Below are positions 1 to 13,100 of a DNA stretch of 64,000 bases, piece after piece. Origin of the DNA: Gracilariopsis chorda (Eukaryota > Rhodophyta > Florideophyceae > Gracilariales > Gracilariaceae); assembly GCA_003194525.1 (NCBI GenBank), contig NBIV01000160.1:62001-126000 (forward strand), given 5' to 3'. Position numbers and translations under genes: made by a program. Position 1 is the stretch's first letter. Each line of letters starts with the position of its first letter. The notes beneath the pieces are model-generated. The model was not told the DNA's origin, did no database searches, and saw only the letters and a list, made by a program, of their open reading frames with translations.

Positions 1-2
1 CG

Positions 3-1971
3 ACAGATGGTTTTCAAGCTATCCGAAAGAGTACTTATGATGTATGGCCTATTGCGGCGATAATTTGCAACCTGGAGCCCAGCCTGCGATACCTAATCAA
101 AAACCTCCTGCCGTTTACCTTCATCCCGGGCCCATCCGAACCCGTCAATCTTCAGTCATTCGTTGCTCCGCTTGTGGAGGAAATCCAGTTGCGTGACAAG
201 GATGGTACGGGGACGGAATTTGCGTTTTACGACGGCTCATCACGAATGATCCGAGTTCATATGATATGGTTCACAGGAGATCTGCCACCCGTAAAGAAGT
301 TTTGTGGGCTAAAGGGACATAATGGCAAGCGACCTTGTCGCTTTCGCAATATCGAAGGAGTCTGGTCAGCTTCCAACCGACATTACTACTTTCCCAGTGC
401 GTTCCAACAATCTGGTCGAAGAATTATTCTCTTCGACTTATCTCGTCTTCCACAGCGTTCTGTCAGTGAAACAGGTCTGACCAATTAAAAGTTAGGATTG
501 CTTGAAGGAAAAGGAAAATCTGATATGCAACGAGCAACTGGAATCAACGAAAAATCAATACTGCTCTCTCTTCCCAACATATTGCCATACAGTTCATTCC
601 AGATTGATATCATGCACTTGTTCTACAACCTTGGAAAAATATCATTCGTTTGTGGCTTACTCCGGGCAAACCGTATTCATTGACCAAGCTTTCTGTCAAA
701 GAGATAGATGAAGAGCTGATTAGTTTCGGAGGTGACGTTCCAAGTCAAATGGCAAGTCGTCCAAGACCTTTGAGTAGGTTCTCTGAGTAGAAACGGCCGA
801 ATTCAAGTCGTTCATCCTATCCTATAGTCTCATTGTATTCGATGGACATCTTCCTCATACATGTCTTTCAGGTTGGAGAATGCTTTTCGAACTTGTCGAT
901 ATATGCTGGCGTCCAACCCTCAAGAAACGTGATGTGGAGAGATTGCGACACTTGGCACTTGGTTTTTATCGTCACTTTGAGCAACAATATTTTAGAGAGG
1001 ACCCTGAGAGAATTCAGCTGTGCAATTATACCCTTCATTTGCTACTACACCTTGCAGAAGGTGCATTTGAAAGCGAACCTCCAGTCGGATACTCGCAGTA
1101 CTGGATGGAGCGTTATATTGGGTGGATCTTGGGTCGTATGAACGCGAGAAACCTTGCTGCGGCGTCACTAATGAATGACGCAAAATTTATTGAGGCCTAT
1201 AAATCTTTTTTCCGTGTTCCGGTGGAGAAAGATGGGATACAAATGATTCGAGATCTGAAAGAAAGAGGGCGGTATGAACTTAGAGGTCCGAAGCAGACGT
1301 ACTGGGTGGCAAGCAACGAGGACATGGACGAACTGCTTTCATCGTGCTTGAGGGGATACTTCATGCGGACGTATGATGGTTTGACATCTTCAAAAGTCAT
1401 TGATATTCTAGATGTGATCGATCACGTTCAATTCAGACCTCGACTACGTTTCATTTGTGGAAGTGCGGTACAGGACACCATGGCCAGGATTCGTCCAGGT
1501 ATCATTGACCTTGTTGAAAGACGTTCCCGCGTGAGCTGTCATATTGCAGCTGAAATGGAAGATGGCAGTAGAGTTGAGGTGTACTTTGGACGTGTGAAAA
1601 TGCTTTTTGAGGTCGAAGTGAACATTGAAGATACCGAGTGCTCCACGGAATGGAATTATTGGCAGAGAAAGTATGAAGTTGCGCTCATCAAATGGGCGAC
1701 AGGTCTCCAGGTGGGTGAAAAAATGCAGGTGTACAAGAATTGCAGTTCAACAGATGCATTTCGATCGAAAACAGTGGAGGATCTCTCCATTGTTTCCAAG
1801 CTGATCAGTGTTGTTGACCATATCGTTCCTTCTCAACAGTCACGGAGTGGAAGCCGACAAAGATGTTACTTCATCGACCACAATTTGGCTTCTGATTTTC
1901 TTCTTGATACCGACACGACATCAGTGGAAAACAAGAACCGAGTATTGTGTGGCATCAGAGGTCAAAGATAA
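3..1971 (+). pseudogene. CACTA (En/Spm) Tnp2-like transposase relic, left end off window
   Basis: The frame is open from the window edge to 488 and reads like the middle of a Tnp2 transposase: DGFQ at the start, an IPGP block near 145, PLVEEIQL near 170, then GDLPPVKKFCGLKGHNG and a CRF in place of the usual CRxC near 275-345. After a single in-frame TAA at 486-488 the same frame continues to about 680 with FQIDIMHLFYNLGK, the Tnp2 'MHLF..N' signature. A different frame, 880-1971 (363 codons), carries the DUF4218-like C-terminal part, including YWMERYIGWILGRMNARN. CACTA transposases are DDE enzymes that cut and paste elements with CACTA ends. This copy is decayed, with at least one stop and one frame change or unrecognised intron between 683 and 880. 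I could not find the terminal CACTA repeats; the left one would lie outside the window. Confidence 0.8.
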
Positions 1972-3089
1972 TGTCAAATACAACATTATGGTATGATATC
2001 CGCAATCGAATCTTCTTCGGCCATCCAATGCAGCTCGTGAGGGAGTTCAATCTTGCTCTTCAGCGAAGGATAAATCAGACCAGAAGCAGAGGCGGCTATT
2101 ACTGCCTTCAAATGCGCTCCGTTTTCTTAGATGATATGGCGTCTTCCACCTAAGTTGTTTCTTGTACCTTTGATCACTTTAACACGGTTTCCATATGTGG
2201 CACTCACGGCGGTGTCTTTCAAATTCCAGATTCGGTTAGGATCGATGAATATATCAGGATACGTTGTTATCAACGCTTTAAGGTGCTTGACTCACGAACG
2301 AACTTCACTAGGTCTGCTCCTGAAAAGTACTTAGTGTAATTGGTTTCTGCTTTACGCAAACTCAAGCCAGAAAGTTTGGCTTTGTACGTCTTGCAACATA
2401 TTATACCTTATATGGTCGACATCTAACGCGAAGCTTTCTCTGTGCTGCGTGTTCAACTCGTTTGACTATCAGTTTTGCACCTCGGTGTGCAAAAAAGAGA
2501 GAAACGGGCTTGATACAATACAGGATTTACAGGATTAACCATTCGCAGCACGGTGCTGCTTTTTAACTTCCATGGTCTTTCAAATTTGGCTGACTATGGT
2601 TGCTATAATTTTCATGGTCGAGCACGAATGCGCGCAGCTTGGTTTCCTTACGCTTGTCTTTCTTTTCATGCGCGGTGTTTCCTGCCGCATAAATTCTGGT
2701 GTGAACGGACTAGGTCTGGTACTGGAATTGGCTGTTGAACGGAGGTTACCATGTTGCACTAGATTTATAGTCATGGATGTCATTATAAGTCAAACAAGCG
2801 GTAGTTATCTACAAACTACGTATCGTTCGGAGATCAATGTGCGATGAAAGCAAAGAATACCCCCCAATGAATTTACTGCGTTTACAACCAGAAAGGAACA
2901 GGCGGAAACCATATGGATGTCTTACAACAGTAAATTTAGTATCCTATTATCATAGTAATATCTGCCCGAATAGGAGCGCAAACGGAGGACGCTTTGATGA
3001 CAATGCGGAAAGCTTCGCTTCCAGGCTTGTAAGAGGTGTCACTTTGGAAGGCGCGTTGATATCACCTTGGATGCACCTGGATGTTCAAA
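1972..3089. other. No recognisable gene; downstream flank of the CACTA relic
   Basis: A weak open stretch near 2215-2336 may be the last piece of the CACTA coding region. The remainder, up to the edge of the first gypsy relic, has only short overlapping frames on both strands and no motif I recognise. The broken end of the minus-strand gypsy element falls at about 3090-3144. No terminal inverted repeat of the CACTA element was found here by eye. Confidence 0.5.
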
Positions 3090-6000
3090 GAGTAACAAAG
3101 ACCTCCGATTACAATCCCTTTTTGTAAAATTGACAAATCGAAATCAGGCTGGAATCAACGCGTGGCACAACCCTAATGCGCACTCCACCTGCGCAGATTT
3201 TTTTGAAATATTTCTCATATGGTTGGCTACCACCTCTCGTCCTTTTAGGCCAGTCCGATATGGGTGCTGATATTGGGGCGTGGCCCCGTCCTTAATGTCA
3301 ATTCGATGCCTTGTGGCATCGATCTCGCCCAGCTCTCCACTCCACATGCTAGCAAAGTCCTTGAGGAGATGAATGACTTGTTTCCTATATGGTTCAAAGT
3401 CATCGCCAACGTTAACGTCGTTTTCCCAATTGGCCGGTGATTCACCCCCTGGAAGCAACTTCTCCGCAACTTCTCCGCATCAATCTCCATAGTGGCCACA
3501 GGAGCAGGCATATATATCCGCACCACTGCACCCTTGGGTAGCCTTGTAGGCTTGTCACGGAAGTTGCTCATGGTGACCGCAAAGGGCCGGTTGGGTACCA
3601 CATTCATTACTCCATTGGCAATGATGGAAAGGTGTTTGGTTACAAATTTTGGGATAGTTTTGCAACAAAACCAGACCTGAGGACTCCCCTACCGCTGCAG
3701 CGGCTACCTGGGTCATAGGCGGTATGAATATCGCTTTTGCCAGTCTGACCTTGTTGGACACGGTCCTCGTGGGAAACGTGACCTTAGGGGGGGCAGCCTC
3801 GGGTCCAGGGCGCGAGCCGACAATTGCCAATGGTAGTCCTCGATGGAAAGTGACCCTCTTTTGGCCATGATAGATTGCCTTTACATATCTATCAATAAAG
3901 CTCATCCCTAGGATCCCTTCTGCCCCCAGGTTCGGACATACAAGAAACCAAGTCTTAACCTTCAGGTGACCCAATTGGACTTAAAACGGAAGTATTCCGC
4001 GAATGTCCATCGGCGGACGTGATGCGTCCGTTACCTTCGTTGACTTCTTACCTGTATCATCCTTTCCCAGCTCAATGGTAAGACCTTCGGATGTACCAGA
4101 TTGGGGCCTGCTCCAGTATCCAATACGGCCGTAAATGTCTTTTTGGTATTGGCCTGTATTCCCAAGATTCCCTGTACCTTGTATTTATCCTTCTTCAGGA
4201 CACAAACGGCGTCCTCCAGATCTTCCCATTGGTCTACAGCATACACCCAAATCGAGACCCCTGTCATTTCTTCCTCTCGTTTCTTTCTTTTCTAAGCTCC
4301 TGTGGTCTGCGAGTCCGATGGTTTGAGGCGGCAGTTATAAGAGGGAAGACACGCCTCTATGCGTCCCTCTGGCAGTTTTTCTACGGCGTGGGCACCGCAA
4401 GATCGCCCTGTCCGTCCAGGTATTCGACGCTATCCCTTGGGTCTTCAACCATGTTGACCTCAGGTTGCTTCACCGGTGTGGTCAGGGGAGTCACATACTT
4501 TGAGCTCCCTGGCGCTCCAGTGGTCCTCGTACGGAAGGTCCTACGGAAGTAACCCTCGGATTGGCGCACCTGATAGTTCTCCTCCATTTGCGCCATAATT
4601 CCCTTTCGGATGTCCTTAGGCATATAATTTATGCAGTCACACGGCCGGGCCGTGAAAAGACGAATATAACAAGCCTGATTGGACTTCGTAATGACGTCCT
4701 TCCTGAGGGCAATCAGAGAATAACGGGGTGTCGCTGGGGCCGATGTGGAGGTCGTTCCTGACGAAAAGGCCGATGGTGCTCCTGACGGAGCTGAGGAGAA
4801 GCTTACCCCAAGAGCATCTGCAGTGTCTGAATATCCGAAGGCCGAGTACGACTCCGATGGGGACTCTACCATGTGGGCCTTCACACCTCTGGTCAGGGGT
4901 CTTGCATGACCCCGAGTACCCGCGTCACCCGTTCGACGGGAAGTCCTATAGGTCTTGCCGTATCCGTCGGCATACGTCACCAGTTGACGCAGCGTCAAGT
5001 CTGGATGGGCAGCGTTGTGGTTTCAGACATGAGTTCGTATCGCAGGGAGCAATCCAACGATAAAATGTCGCTTCAGCCGACACTCGGAGAACACATTCCC
5101 GCACTTGCGGGCTCTAGTCCAAATTTGATCGGCGTAATCCGTTTCGGACATGTTGGAACTCTGGTGGTATCCAATTAAGTCCTGATAGTCATCCATTATG
5201 TGTTCATCAGTCCCATACGTTTCCAACAGGTAATGAACAACCTCTGGATAGGTCCTTAGGAGCTCCTGATCTCGGACATCAATGGGATTGGCCGAGTCGG
5301 AGATCTTGGCAACCACTTGGTCCTTCGCTTGTCCACTAAGGAAAAACTCGAAGCAATAAAGCGCCGCTCCTTCATGGAAACCATTCTGGTCACAGGTCAC
5401 CTGGAACGAGCTCAAGAACCTAAAGACTGTAATGGGATCCTTCCAAGAAAACTTGTCCGGGACGGTCAGTTGCGTTCTCTTCGCCCACCTGGCAATCTTC
5501 TTGGCGACCGAAGAGGTGTACCGCGTGGATACATCCATCAAATGGTACTTTTCACGTCTAAGTCCTTCTGGAAAAGCTCATTAGTCGTGACCAATGGTTT
5601 GATGATATCCAACATCCGCATCATCCGTATCGGTATCGGAAGAGTCCGACGAGTCCGAATGGTCATCACTAGAGTCCAAGTGGTGCCTCTTCCGATGGTT
5701 CGTCCTCGACTTACGCCTTCGGCTGCGTCTCTTCTTCGTATGGGTCTCGGTATCTACGAGGTCTTTTTGGGCGAGCTGTTCATCGTCCTCGAGCTACTCG
5801 TCAGCGTACCGAACGCCGTGTTGTCCATTAGTCTTATCTCCCGCACGGCCTCTTTGCCTCTGGAGTCTCTCTTCTCCAGGCGGTATATAACCCAATGGCC
5901 CTTCTTGTGCTGTATCCAGACGAGGAGCTACTTCCATAGCTGCTCCCTGAGGTCCAGTGTGTGTTGACCGATTGACATCCAATGGTACACTTTGAGAAAC

Positions 6001-6600
6001 AGCCCAAGGGCTGTGAAATGTGTCTGCCTGGCGGGTGATTTCCCCTTGGGTGGTCGTGGCAATGGACTCCACGAGGAAATCTGATTGCACATCCTGGGGA
6101 ACCAGTTGGTGTGCCAAAAAGGAGAGGCACTCCCGTAATACTCTATCCAGTTGGTCCCTAAGGAACCGCTCCACTTGATTTTCGCACCAAGAGCGGAGTT
6201 GTGGCCATAGGAGAGCGGCGACATCGTCCACCATACGGGGGGTGGTTACGGTAGCAGCTAAGTCCTGAGGCTGTTCTGCATAATTCGTTGGGCCTTGCAG
6301 AAGATTGAGCTGAACCATCCTCTTGCGGATACGAGCGACCAATGGCGAATCTCTGTGTATCCTTTCAGGATTGTCCACAGGGTCTATAACACGTCCATAG
6401 GGGTGGCTGCGGTTACTCCTACAGTCACTATTATTGTCCGCTTGGGCGGCCAATGGGGTTACGGCGACTGTAGGAGGTGCGGCTGCACCCGGGGTTCCTC
6501 GTTTGTCTTCGTTCCTTGAGTTGGGTTGTTGGTTATCCATATGGTCTGTTTTGCTTTCGAGCCAGTTGCGTCGACCAATGGTCCAATGGTAGAAGTACTA
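3090..6600 (-). mobile_element. Ty3/gypsy LTR retrotransposon relic 1 (5' part only)
   Basis: On the minus strand this reads, from high to low coordinates, a gag N-terminal region (about 6540-5800), a gag core (about 5540-5020, with FFLSGQAKDQV, YPEVVHYLLETYGTDE and CGNVFSECRLK), a Pro/Ser/Thr-rich spacer (about 5000-4380), an aspartic protease with the active-site block LDTGAGPNLVHP (about 4150-4090) and the pre-RT linker with EIDATRHRID near 3310. It stops before the reverse transcriptase, so the 3' half and the 3' LTR are missing. The gag core and linker are clearly related to those of the two other gypsy elements here. It is a fossil broken in many places and much older than the element at 20760-32284. 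No LTR of its own can be delimited. Confidence 0.85.
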
Positions 6601-7179
6601 TGCGTAAACTTCTTTCCTTAAGGTCCCAACGGCTGTTCCACTAGGCTTCTAGGTCGAGAGACCAGTTGTAGTAGAATACTACGTCCTTTGGCCAACTGGG
6701 GTAGTGGTATACTAGGGGTTAGTAGCGGCCGAGAGACAGCCACTGGGGTGACAATCCACTGGGTCTACTAGTGACGCGGGCATCAACTGGCAGCGAGGCG
6801 CAATGGGCGGGCGCTATTTCAAGTCCCTTCAGGTCGGGAGAATGGTAGCGATGGCTTGGAGGCCTTTGGAGTCCTACTGGCTGCATATGGCGGCAAGAAG
6901 ACGGTGAGGGTGCTTGTCTTTACGCTTTGGAGATCGGTGGCACTCAAGCCAACCTATACCGCTGGCGAGGCGTTTAGGATATTTTAGGAAAATATCCTAA
7001 AATATTAAATATAAATAGCTACATAATAAAACTTGAGGCCACAGTGCCTAGGCATTCTCACAGTCCCCTAGTATCCCCTGCCTCGGCCCCCAGCTTGGCC
7101 ACGTGAGATATGTAGGCCAGCAATGGTCTGACCCCTGCCAGCCCGGACGTTTGGTTCCGTCACCACTCCACATGCCCGA
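6601..7179. other. Junction between two head-to-head gypsy relics; AT-rich TATA-like hairpin
   Basis: No coding frame is seen. The gag regions of relic 1 (minus) and relic 2 (plus) point away from this segment, so it should hold leader and LTR material of one or both. At 6973-7001 is a perfect hairpin with 13-bp arms (TTTAGGATATTTT and its complement around AGG). It is followed by the AT-rich run AATATTAAATATAAATAG, which looks like a TATA region in either direction. I could not match this segment to the 3' end of relic 2, so I do not call it an LTR. Confidence 0.4.
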
Positions 7180-10100
7180 TGGTCATTGTCCTACACCTCT
7201 CAAGGACCACCGCCATATTGGATGGTCCTGAACGTCTCTTACGGAATGTTTGCTCCAGTTTTGACCGGTTCCGACGACGCCTAAGGATACTACATGACCC
7301 AATGACAGCGGATACTCCCACCACGCCTCAGGAGAATGCCACTGTGGAAGTTGAGGAACCCCAGACGGCGTCTTAACCGCCACCACCTCAGGAGATCCAG
7401 GCCCACGGCGCGATAGAACCCGATACATTTATCGAGTCTATGGCTCCAAGCCTCACCGATTGGCTCTTGCAAAAGCCTGCCGAAGGGAGTCCTGCAGGTA
7501 TCGAGGCGCATCTTGGATTTCGCCACCACGCCCTAGTGGAGAAGAATACGATCGAAAGTGCGCACCGCGCTGCAGACGGCTTCTTGGACTCGGATGCTTT
7601 CCTAGAGGTTATTTCTGATGTTATCCGAGTGGAGGCTCGCTTCCAAACCGCGCAGCGACAACTGTTAGTCGCTTTTAAAATTGCATCTTCGGTACAGGAA
7701 AGGTTCCCTCTATCAACACCTAAGGTAACGCCAGGAGAAGAAGACAGGATAATGCCATTCCTCACGCGAGAAAAGTACAATATATCCCCTCAAGGCAACG
7801 GGGAAGCCTTAGAAATACCGCTATGAACCGTTTGGACCTGACAAACTACGCAGGAAGACAGGATACCGGTCGCGAAACAAATTCACATTCGGTGAGGAGA
7901 TAAGGATAGTCTAATGGTGAATCGCGATAACGTAGAACATATCAGACCCCAGAAACGACTCAGGAAAGACGAAGCCGAAAAAGAAGGGACAAAGAAGAAA
8001 CAGAAGACACCCCGATTCGGAGAGTAGTACGAGCTCCAATTCCGAGAACAGCTCCGACTTAGAGCATTAGAGCACGACATGCCTTTCAGGGAGAAACGAC
8101 CAAGGGTCAGAAAGATCGTCCTGTTAAACGATCTATTCGGCAAGATGGTGGATTATGAAACCTACTGGATGAATGATCGCTTTACGCTTTACGACACGTC
8201 GGTGGCTAAAAGACTTGCGAAGATTCAGCGTCGAGTGGATATTCAAATGAAGAAATACACCTTTTCAGGCGAAGAACCCATCTCAGTGTTAAACTTCCGT
8301 ACGCGCTTCCGTTCGTCGTGTAACACCAACGGCCTGTAGGAGAGTGCCACCTTCTGGTGCTTTCATTTCTACCTCACTGGGCAGGCGCACTCGCTTTTGC
8401 AATCCCGCCTGACAATAGAAAGCGCCTTTGTGGATTTTCCAGGAACGAAAATCCTGATGAAGTACCCCGAGGTAGTCAACTTTCTTCTCAAACGGTACGC
8501 CACAGACGAGGTAATTGCGGATGCAAACGCTGACGTCACCTCCTACCGGCAGAGCACGGAATTGGCCGAAACAATTTCCCAGAATCTCTGGAGCAAGGCC
8601 TTAAGGTGCGGAAACTTGTACTCCCGACGGCGGTTAAAGTCACTGTTCGTTGAGGGACTCCTCCCTTCGATACGCACGAGGGTGTGGAACTATATGACCA
8701 CGCATTCTCGGACCACCGATACGGAGTTAGCGCGCTTCACGGAATCCTACGAGGACACCCACCGCGCTGCCCGGCGAAGATACGCTCCACTTTCGGAAAA
8801 TCCCTCCGCCTAAAGGAATCGCAAGGCTACGGCCTTTAAGTTGGATACCAACACCTCAGGAGACGCCGAAGATCTAATGATAGAACAGGAGGAGGACGCC
8901 CTTGATCTCAGCTTTGCGTCACCTCAAGAGGCACCGTCCCGTTCACGGACACCGTCGTCACCCCCCTCATACACCTTAGCGGGATCCTTTAGGAACGTCC
9001 GCTTCGCCAATGCTCGAAGGTACCCACCACCTTGAAGAATTTGCTTGTTCCGATAAACGTTCCACTGCACCACTCTCACCCCGGCAGTGATGGCTGCCAT
9101 CCTTCAGGAAAGGGAGAATAATTTCCAGACAGCGAAAGACACCAATGCGGAGAATGACAGTTACCATAACGCTTATGGTAATTTCCGTTCCCCTCAAGGT
9201 CGTTATGGATACCGCACCTCATTAGGGAAAGCCGATCAACCAGTCCTGGCTCCACCTACGCAGGGACCGGCGGCCCCGAGTGGAGCTCCTGTCACCTTGA
9301 AAGGGAACGCTGTGACCGGTTGCACCGCTACAACTAAACGCAGGGCCTGGAACTCCGACACCCGTCACTCAAGAAAACCTTCAGGCCTGAGCGTAGGGGC
9401 TCCGCGTGGCTCCTTCGCTTCGAACCTCAGTCCAACGGAAGTCGCCTCTAGGAAGGGGGGAATCCGTGTGCCAAGTTGCAATGGAATTGCTGGACGCCCC
9501 ACGCCAAAATCGAACGAAAGCACTTGACACCCCCTTTTCAGCGGACCCATCCACCACCTTCGAGGAATCAGTATTTCTGTTCCGACGCGGGAACTATAAA
9601 TTATTTGTTTCCTTGGATGTTCTCCTCTCGCATCACCCACCACACGTGCCATCTTGGACACAGGCTCCGGTACAAACCTGGTATATGTCGACATGATCCG
9701 CAGATCGGCCTTGAACTCCTCGAGGATAGACATATTACCAACTGTGCGCGATGCCTTTTGGCGAACGTTAACCATCCTCGGGGCTCTGCCTTTATATCTA
9801 CGTGTCGGATACTTAAATGTGAGAATCTGGTTCCTGGTGGTGACAAATTTGGCCGCATGGTGCATACCGGGGACTTCTTTTGTGGACCGGTATGTGCGTG
9901 CCATCTACCCACGCCTGCGGAAGGTGACATTTCAAAATGCCACCCCTGTAGTTATGGTGCCAAAATCTCCGGGACCCGACGCAGGTGCCCGTCAAGTGGG
10001 TACACTTCCAAAGAACACGCAGCCGAACAAACTCCGCTTGGTGAAAAGTTTTCATATACCTGCGAAGTGCAGGCCGAAGTCTGGGTGCAATCATCTACCT

Positions 10101-13100
10101 CAAGTTTATCCTTCTTGCACGGGAGCTCTCACCTTACTATGAGGCAACATTCCATGATGGTGAATGGTGTAATGGAAATAGTGCAAGCCATCCCCTTAAT
10201 GATTTTTGCTGCCAATCTTAAGGAGTCTTCTTTCAGGCTCCACAAGGGCACCGTAGTGGGGAGAGCTCTGCCCCCTCCTACAGGACTGGCTCAGATTCCG
10301 CCAAAAAAATACATCGCCGTACAGCGCACGGTCATCGCATTGGAAACTGGTTCTTCACCGTCGCCTCCTAAGGAGACACCCGCTGCCCCATGGCAGGAGA
10401 AGCTCCAAATTGACGATGAATTTTCAAAGTATCGCCAAAGGATAATCTAAATCTTATCCACCTTTGAGGATATATGGTCCGGTCGTTTGGGCCAAGTGAA
10501 CTTGACCAAACACCGGATCCAGATAACACCCGAGGCGAAACCGGTACATCAACTCCCAAGGAGAGCCCGACTCATGCACGCGATTTCGAGCGTGAGAAGA
10601 TCCAACGCATGTTGGACAAGGGCGTGATTGAGCCCTCTACCTCCAAATGGGCCTCCCCGGTGGTGTTCGCCAAGAAGAAAGATGGATCTCGGAGGTTTTT
10701 TATCGATGACAGGCAGCTGAATGAGGTAACGGTGCGGGATTCCTACCCGATACCCTGCACGGATGAATGCATCGACACCTTAGGTGATGCGTCGGTATTC
10801 TCTACTCTGGAAGTTAAGAATGGATACTGGCAAATCGAAATGGACGACGCCGATAAAGAAAAGACAACTTTCACCAACCATTGTGGCATAATCAGTTCCT
10901 ATTGATGCCTTTCAAATTGAAAAATGCCCCCGCCACATTCCAGCCGGCGGTTGACAGAATCCTGTCAAAGTTGAAGTGGCAATACGCCCTGGTATACATT
11001 TACGATGTCATTATCTACTCCCGCAGTGTGGAAGCACACGTCACGCATGTGAGAAACGTCCTACAGCTTCTGAAAGATGCTGGCCTAACTCTGAAGCGAC
11101 GGAAATGCTCCTTTTTCAAGTCCTCTGTGGATTACCTGGGATAAGTAGTGCTCCCTGGTCACCTACAGGTATCAAGCAAGACTCAAGGCGCCACCAAGGA
11201 AGCCAACGCCGCCATGTACCAGATGGAAATACGATCCCTCCTAGGTTTGTGCAACGTCTTCCGCTGGTGTGTCCCCAATTTCTCCCGAGTAGCGGCCCCA
11301 TTGAACCTCCTTTTGAAGAAAGATAAACCGACAAAGATTGGCACCTTGACTAACGAGAAGTATGAAGCTTTTGACATCCTGAAGATGAAGCTGATTGAAC
11401 CTCCGATATTTGTTCTACCAAAAGGGCACGGATGTATGGTTTCGGATAAGGACGCCTGTAAGTACCAGATGGGATGCGCTCTCCTACAGTAAGAATTGGA
11501 GGGTGTACTGCAGCCAGTAGGTTGCTTTAGTCGTAGCCTCTCTCAGGCAGAGCGGAACTACTCCACCTCCGAGCGATAATGTCTAGTTATCGTGTGGATA
11601 GTACTACTACTGCTACCCTACTTAGAGGGTACGCGCTTCACCCTGAGGACTGATCATGCTCCACTGAAATGTATCTTGTCCTTGACGGACGCCTCTGGAC
11701 GCCTAGAACGTTGGAGATTGCGCCTGCTGGAGTACGAGTTTGATATCGTCCACCGCCCAGGCGTGAAAAACGAGAGAGAGGGCGCCCTGTGCCATATATC
11801 CACCGATGGAGAACATAATACCCCTTTGGAGGACACTGTTCCATGCCTCACCCTATGTTTCACGGATGAAGGAAGCGAACATGCAGGAGATTCCGTGGAA
11901 TGTAATAACCCCAGCGGAAAATATGCCTGTATTCCTGAGGTGATGGCCCTAGTTGATGAGGAGAAGGAAGTACTCCCTACAAACATGGATAGATTCCTGA
12001 AGGAGCAGAGCTCTGACCCTTTCTGTAGGCAGAGCCTCGCTATTGTTGGACACACCACATCCCTGTTCGATATAGACAACGATGGCGTGTTAGTGTGCCG
12101 CGCACCCCCTTGACGGCGCACTCCAAAAGGTGGTCCCGGTCAGCCTGTTGGCTATAGTTCAGTATCGTTCGCATTATCCGCCCCTCGCATGACACCAAGG
12201 TGGCTCCTCTATGTACTTCACAATGAAGAAAGAGTCCTATTGGCCACAGATGGCCAGCAGTGGTTTCCAAACAGTAGCAAACTGCCGTTCATGCGCCGCC
12301 ACTAGGGCTACCATAAGGAAGCATAGCACTCCCTTAAACTTGTTTCCTCCTTCACGTCGTTTGGCATATGTGGCCATGGATATATTGGCCCTCTACCGAA
12401 GCTGGAGCGAGGATACCGGTATATCCTGATTATCACTGACCAGTTTTTGAAGCTCAACCGTACCATTCCTCTGAGTAGCACCACGGCTGAAGTTATTGCC
12501 GACGCCTTTCTGAAGAATTGGGTATACCCGTACGGGATACCCCTGTACCTCCTCACGGATAATGGTCTGCAATTCGTGGCGAAACACTTCGGCCCCATCT
12601 CAGGAATGCTGGGGATGAAATAGCTGTTTACCACTGCCTATCATCCCCAGACGAATAGCCCAGCGGAGAGGTTCAATAACGCCATCGAGTTGAGGTTAAG
12701 GCGCAATATTGCGGACCACCAGAAGGACTGCGACGCTTAGGTGGGCCCGCTCACGTATGCCTACAACTTTCACGCGCACTGCTCCACAGGGACTTCACCG
12801 TTCAATCTAATGCTGTCAGAGATCCCGCCAAGTGCCGTGATTGCAACCTGCGCCACGACGAACGCTTTAGAGGGTCCCCAGGTGCCCACGGCAGCCCAAT
12901 CAAAAATGGCAACCATCAGGAGGTATGAAAACGCATTCGCGCTTGCTCGGGCTAGGTTGACTGCGTCTCAAAGAAGATACGAACAGGATTTTGACCTGAA
13001 GGTGAAGCAAGGGCCACAACTGAAGGAAGGGGATGACATCATCCTCGACAAACCCCATGAGACGTCAGAAGAACCACCAGACGTCACCCGCAAATTGGCG

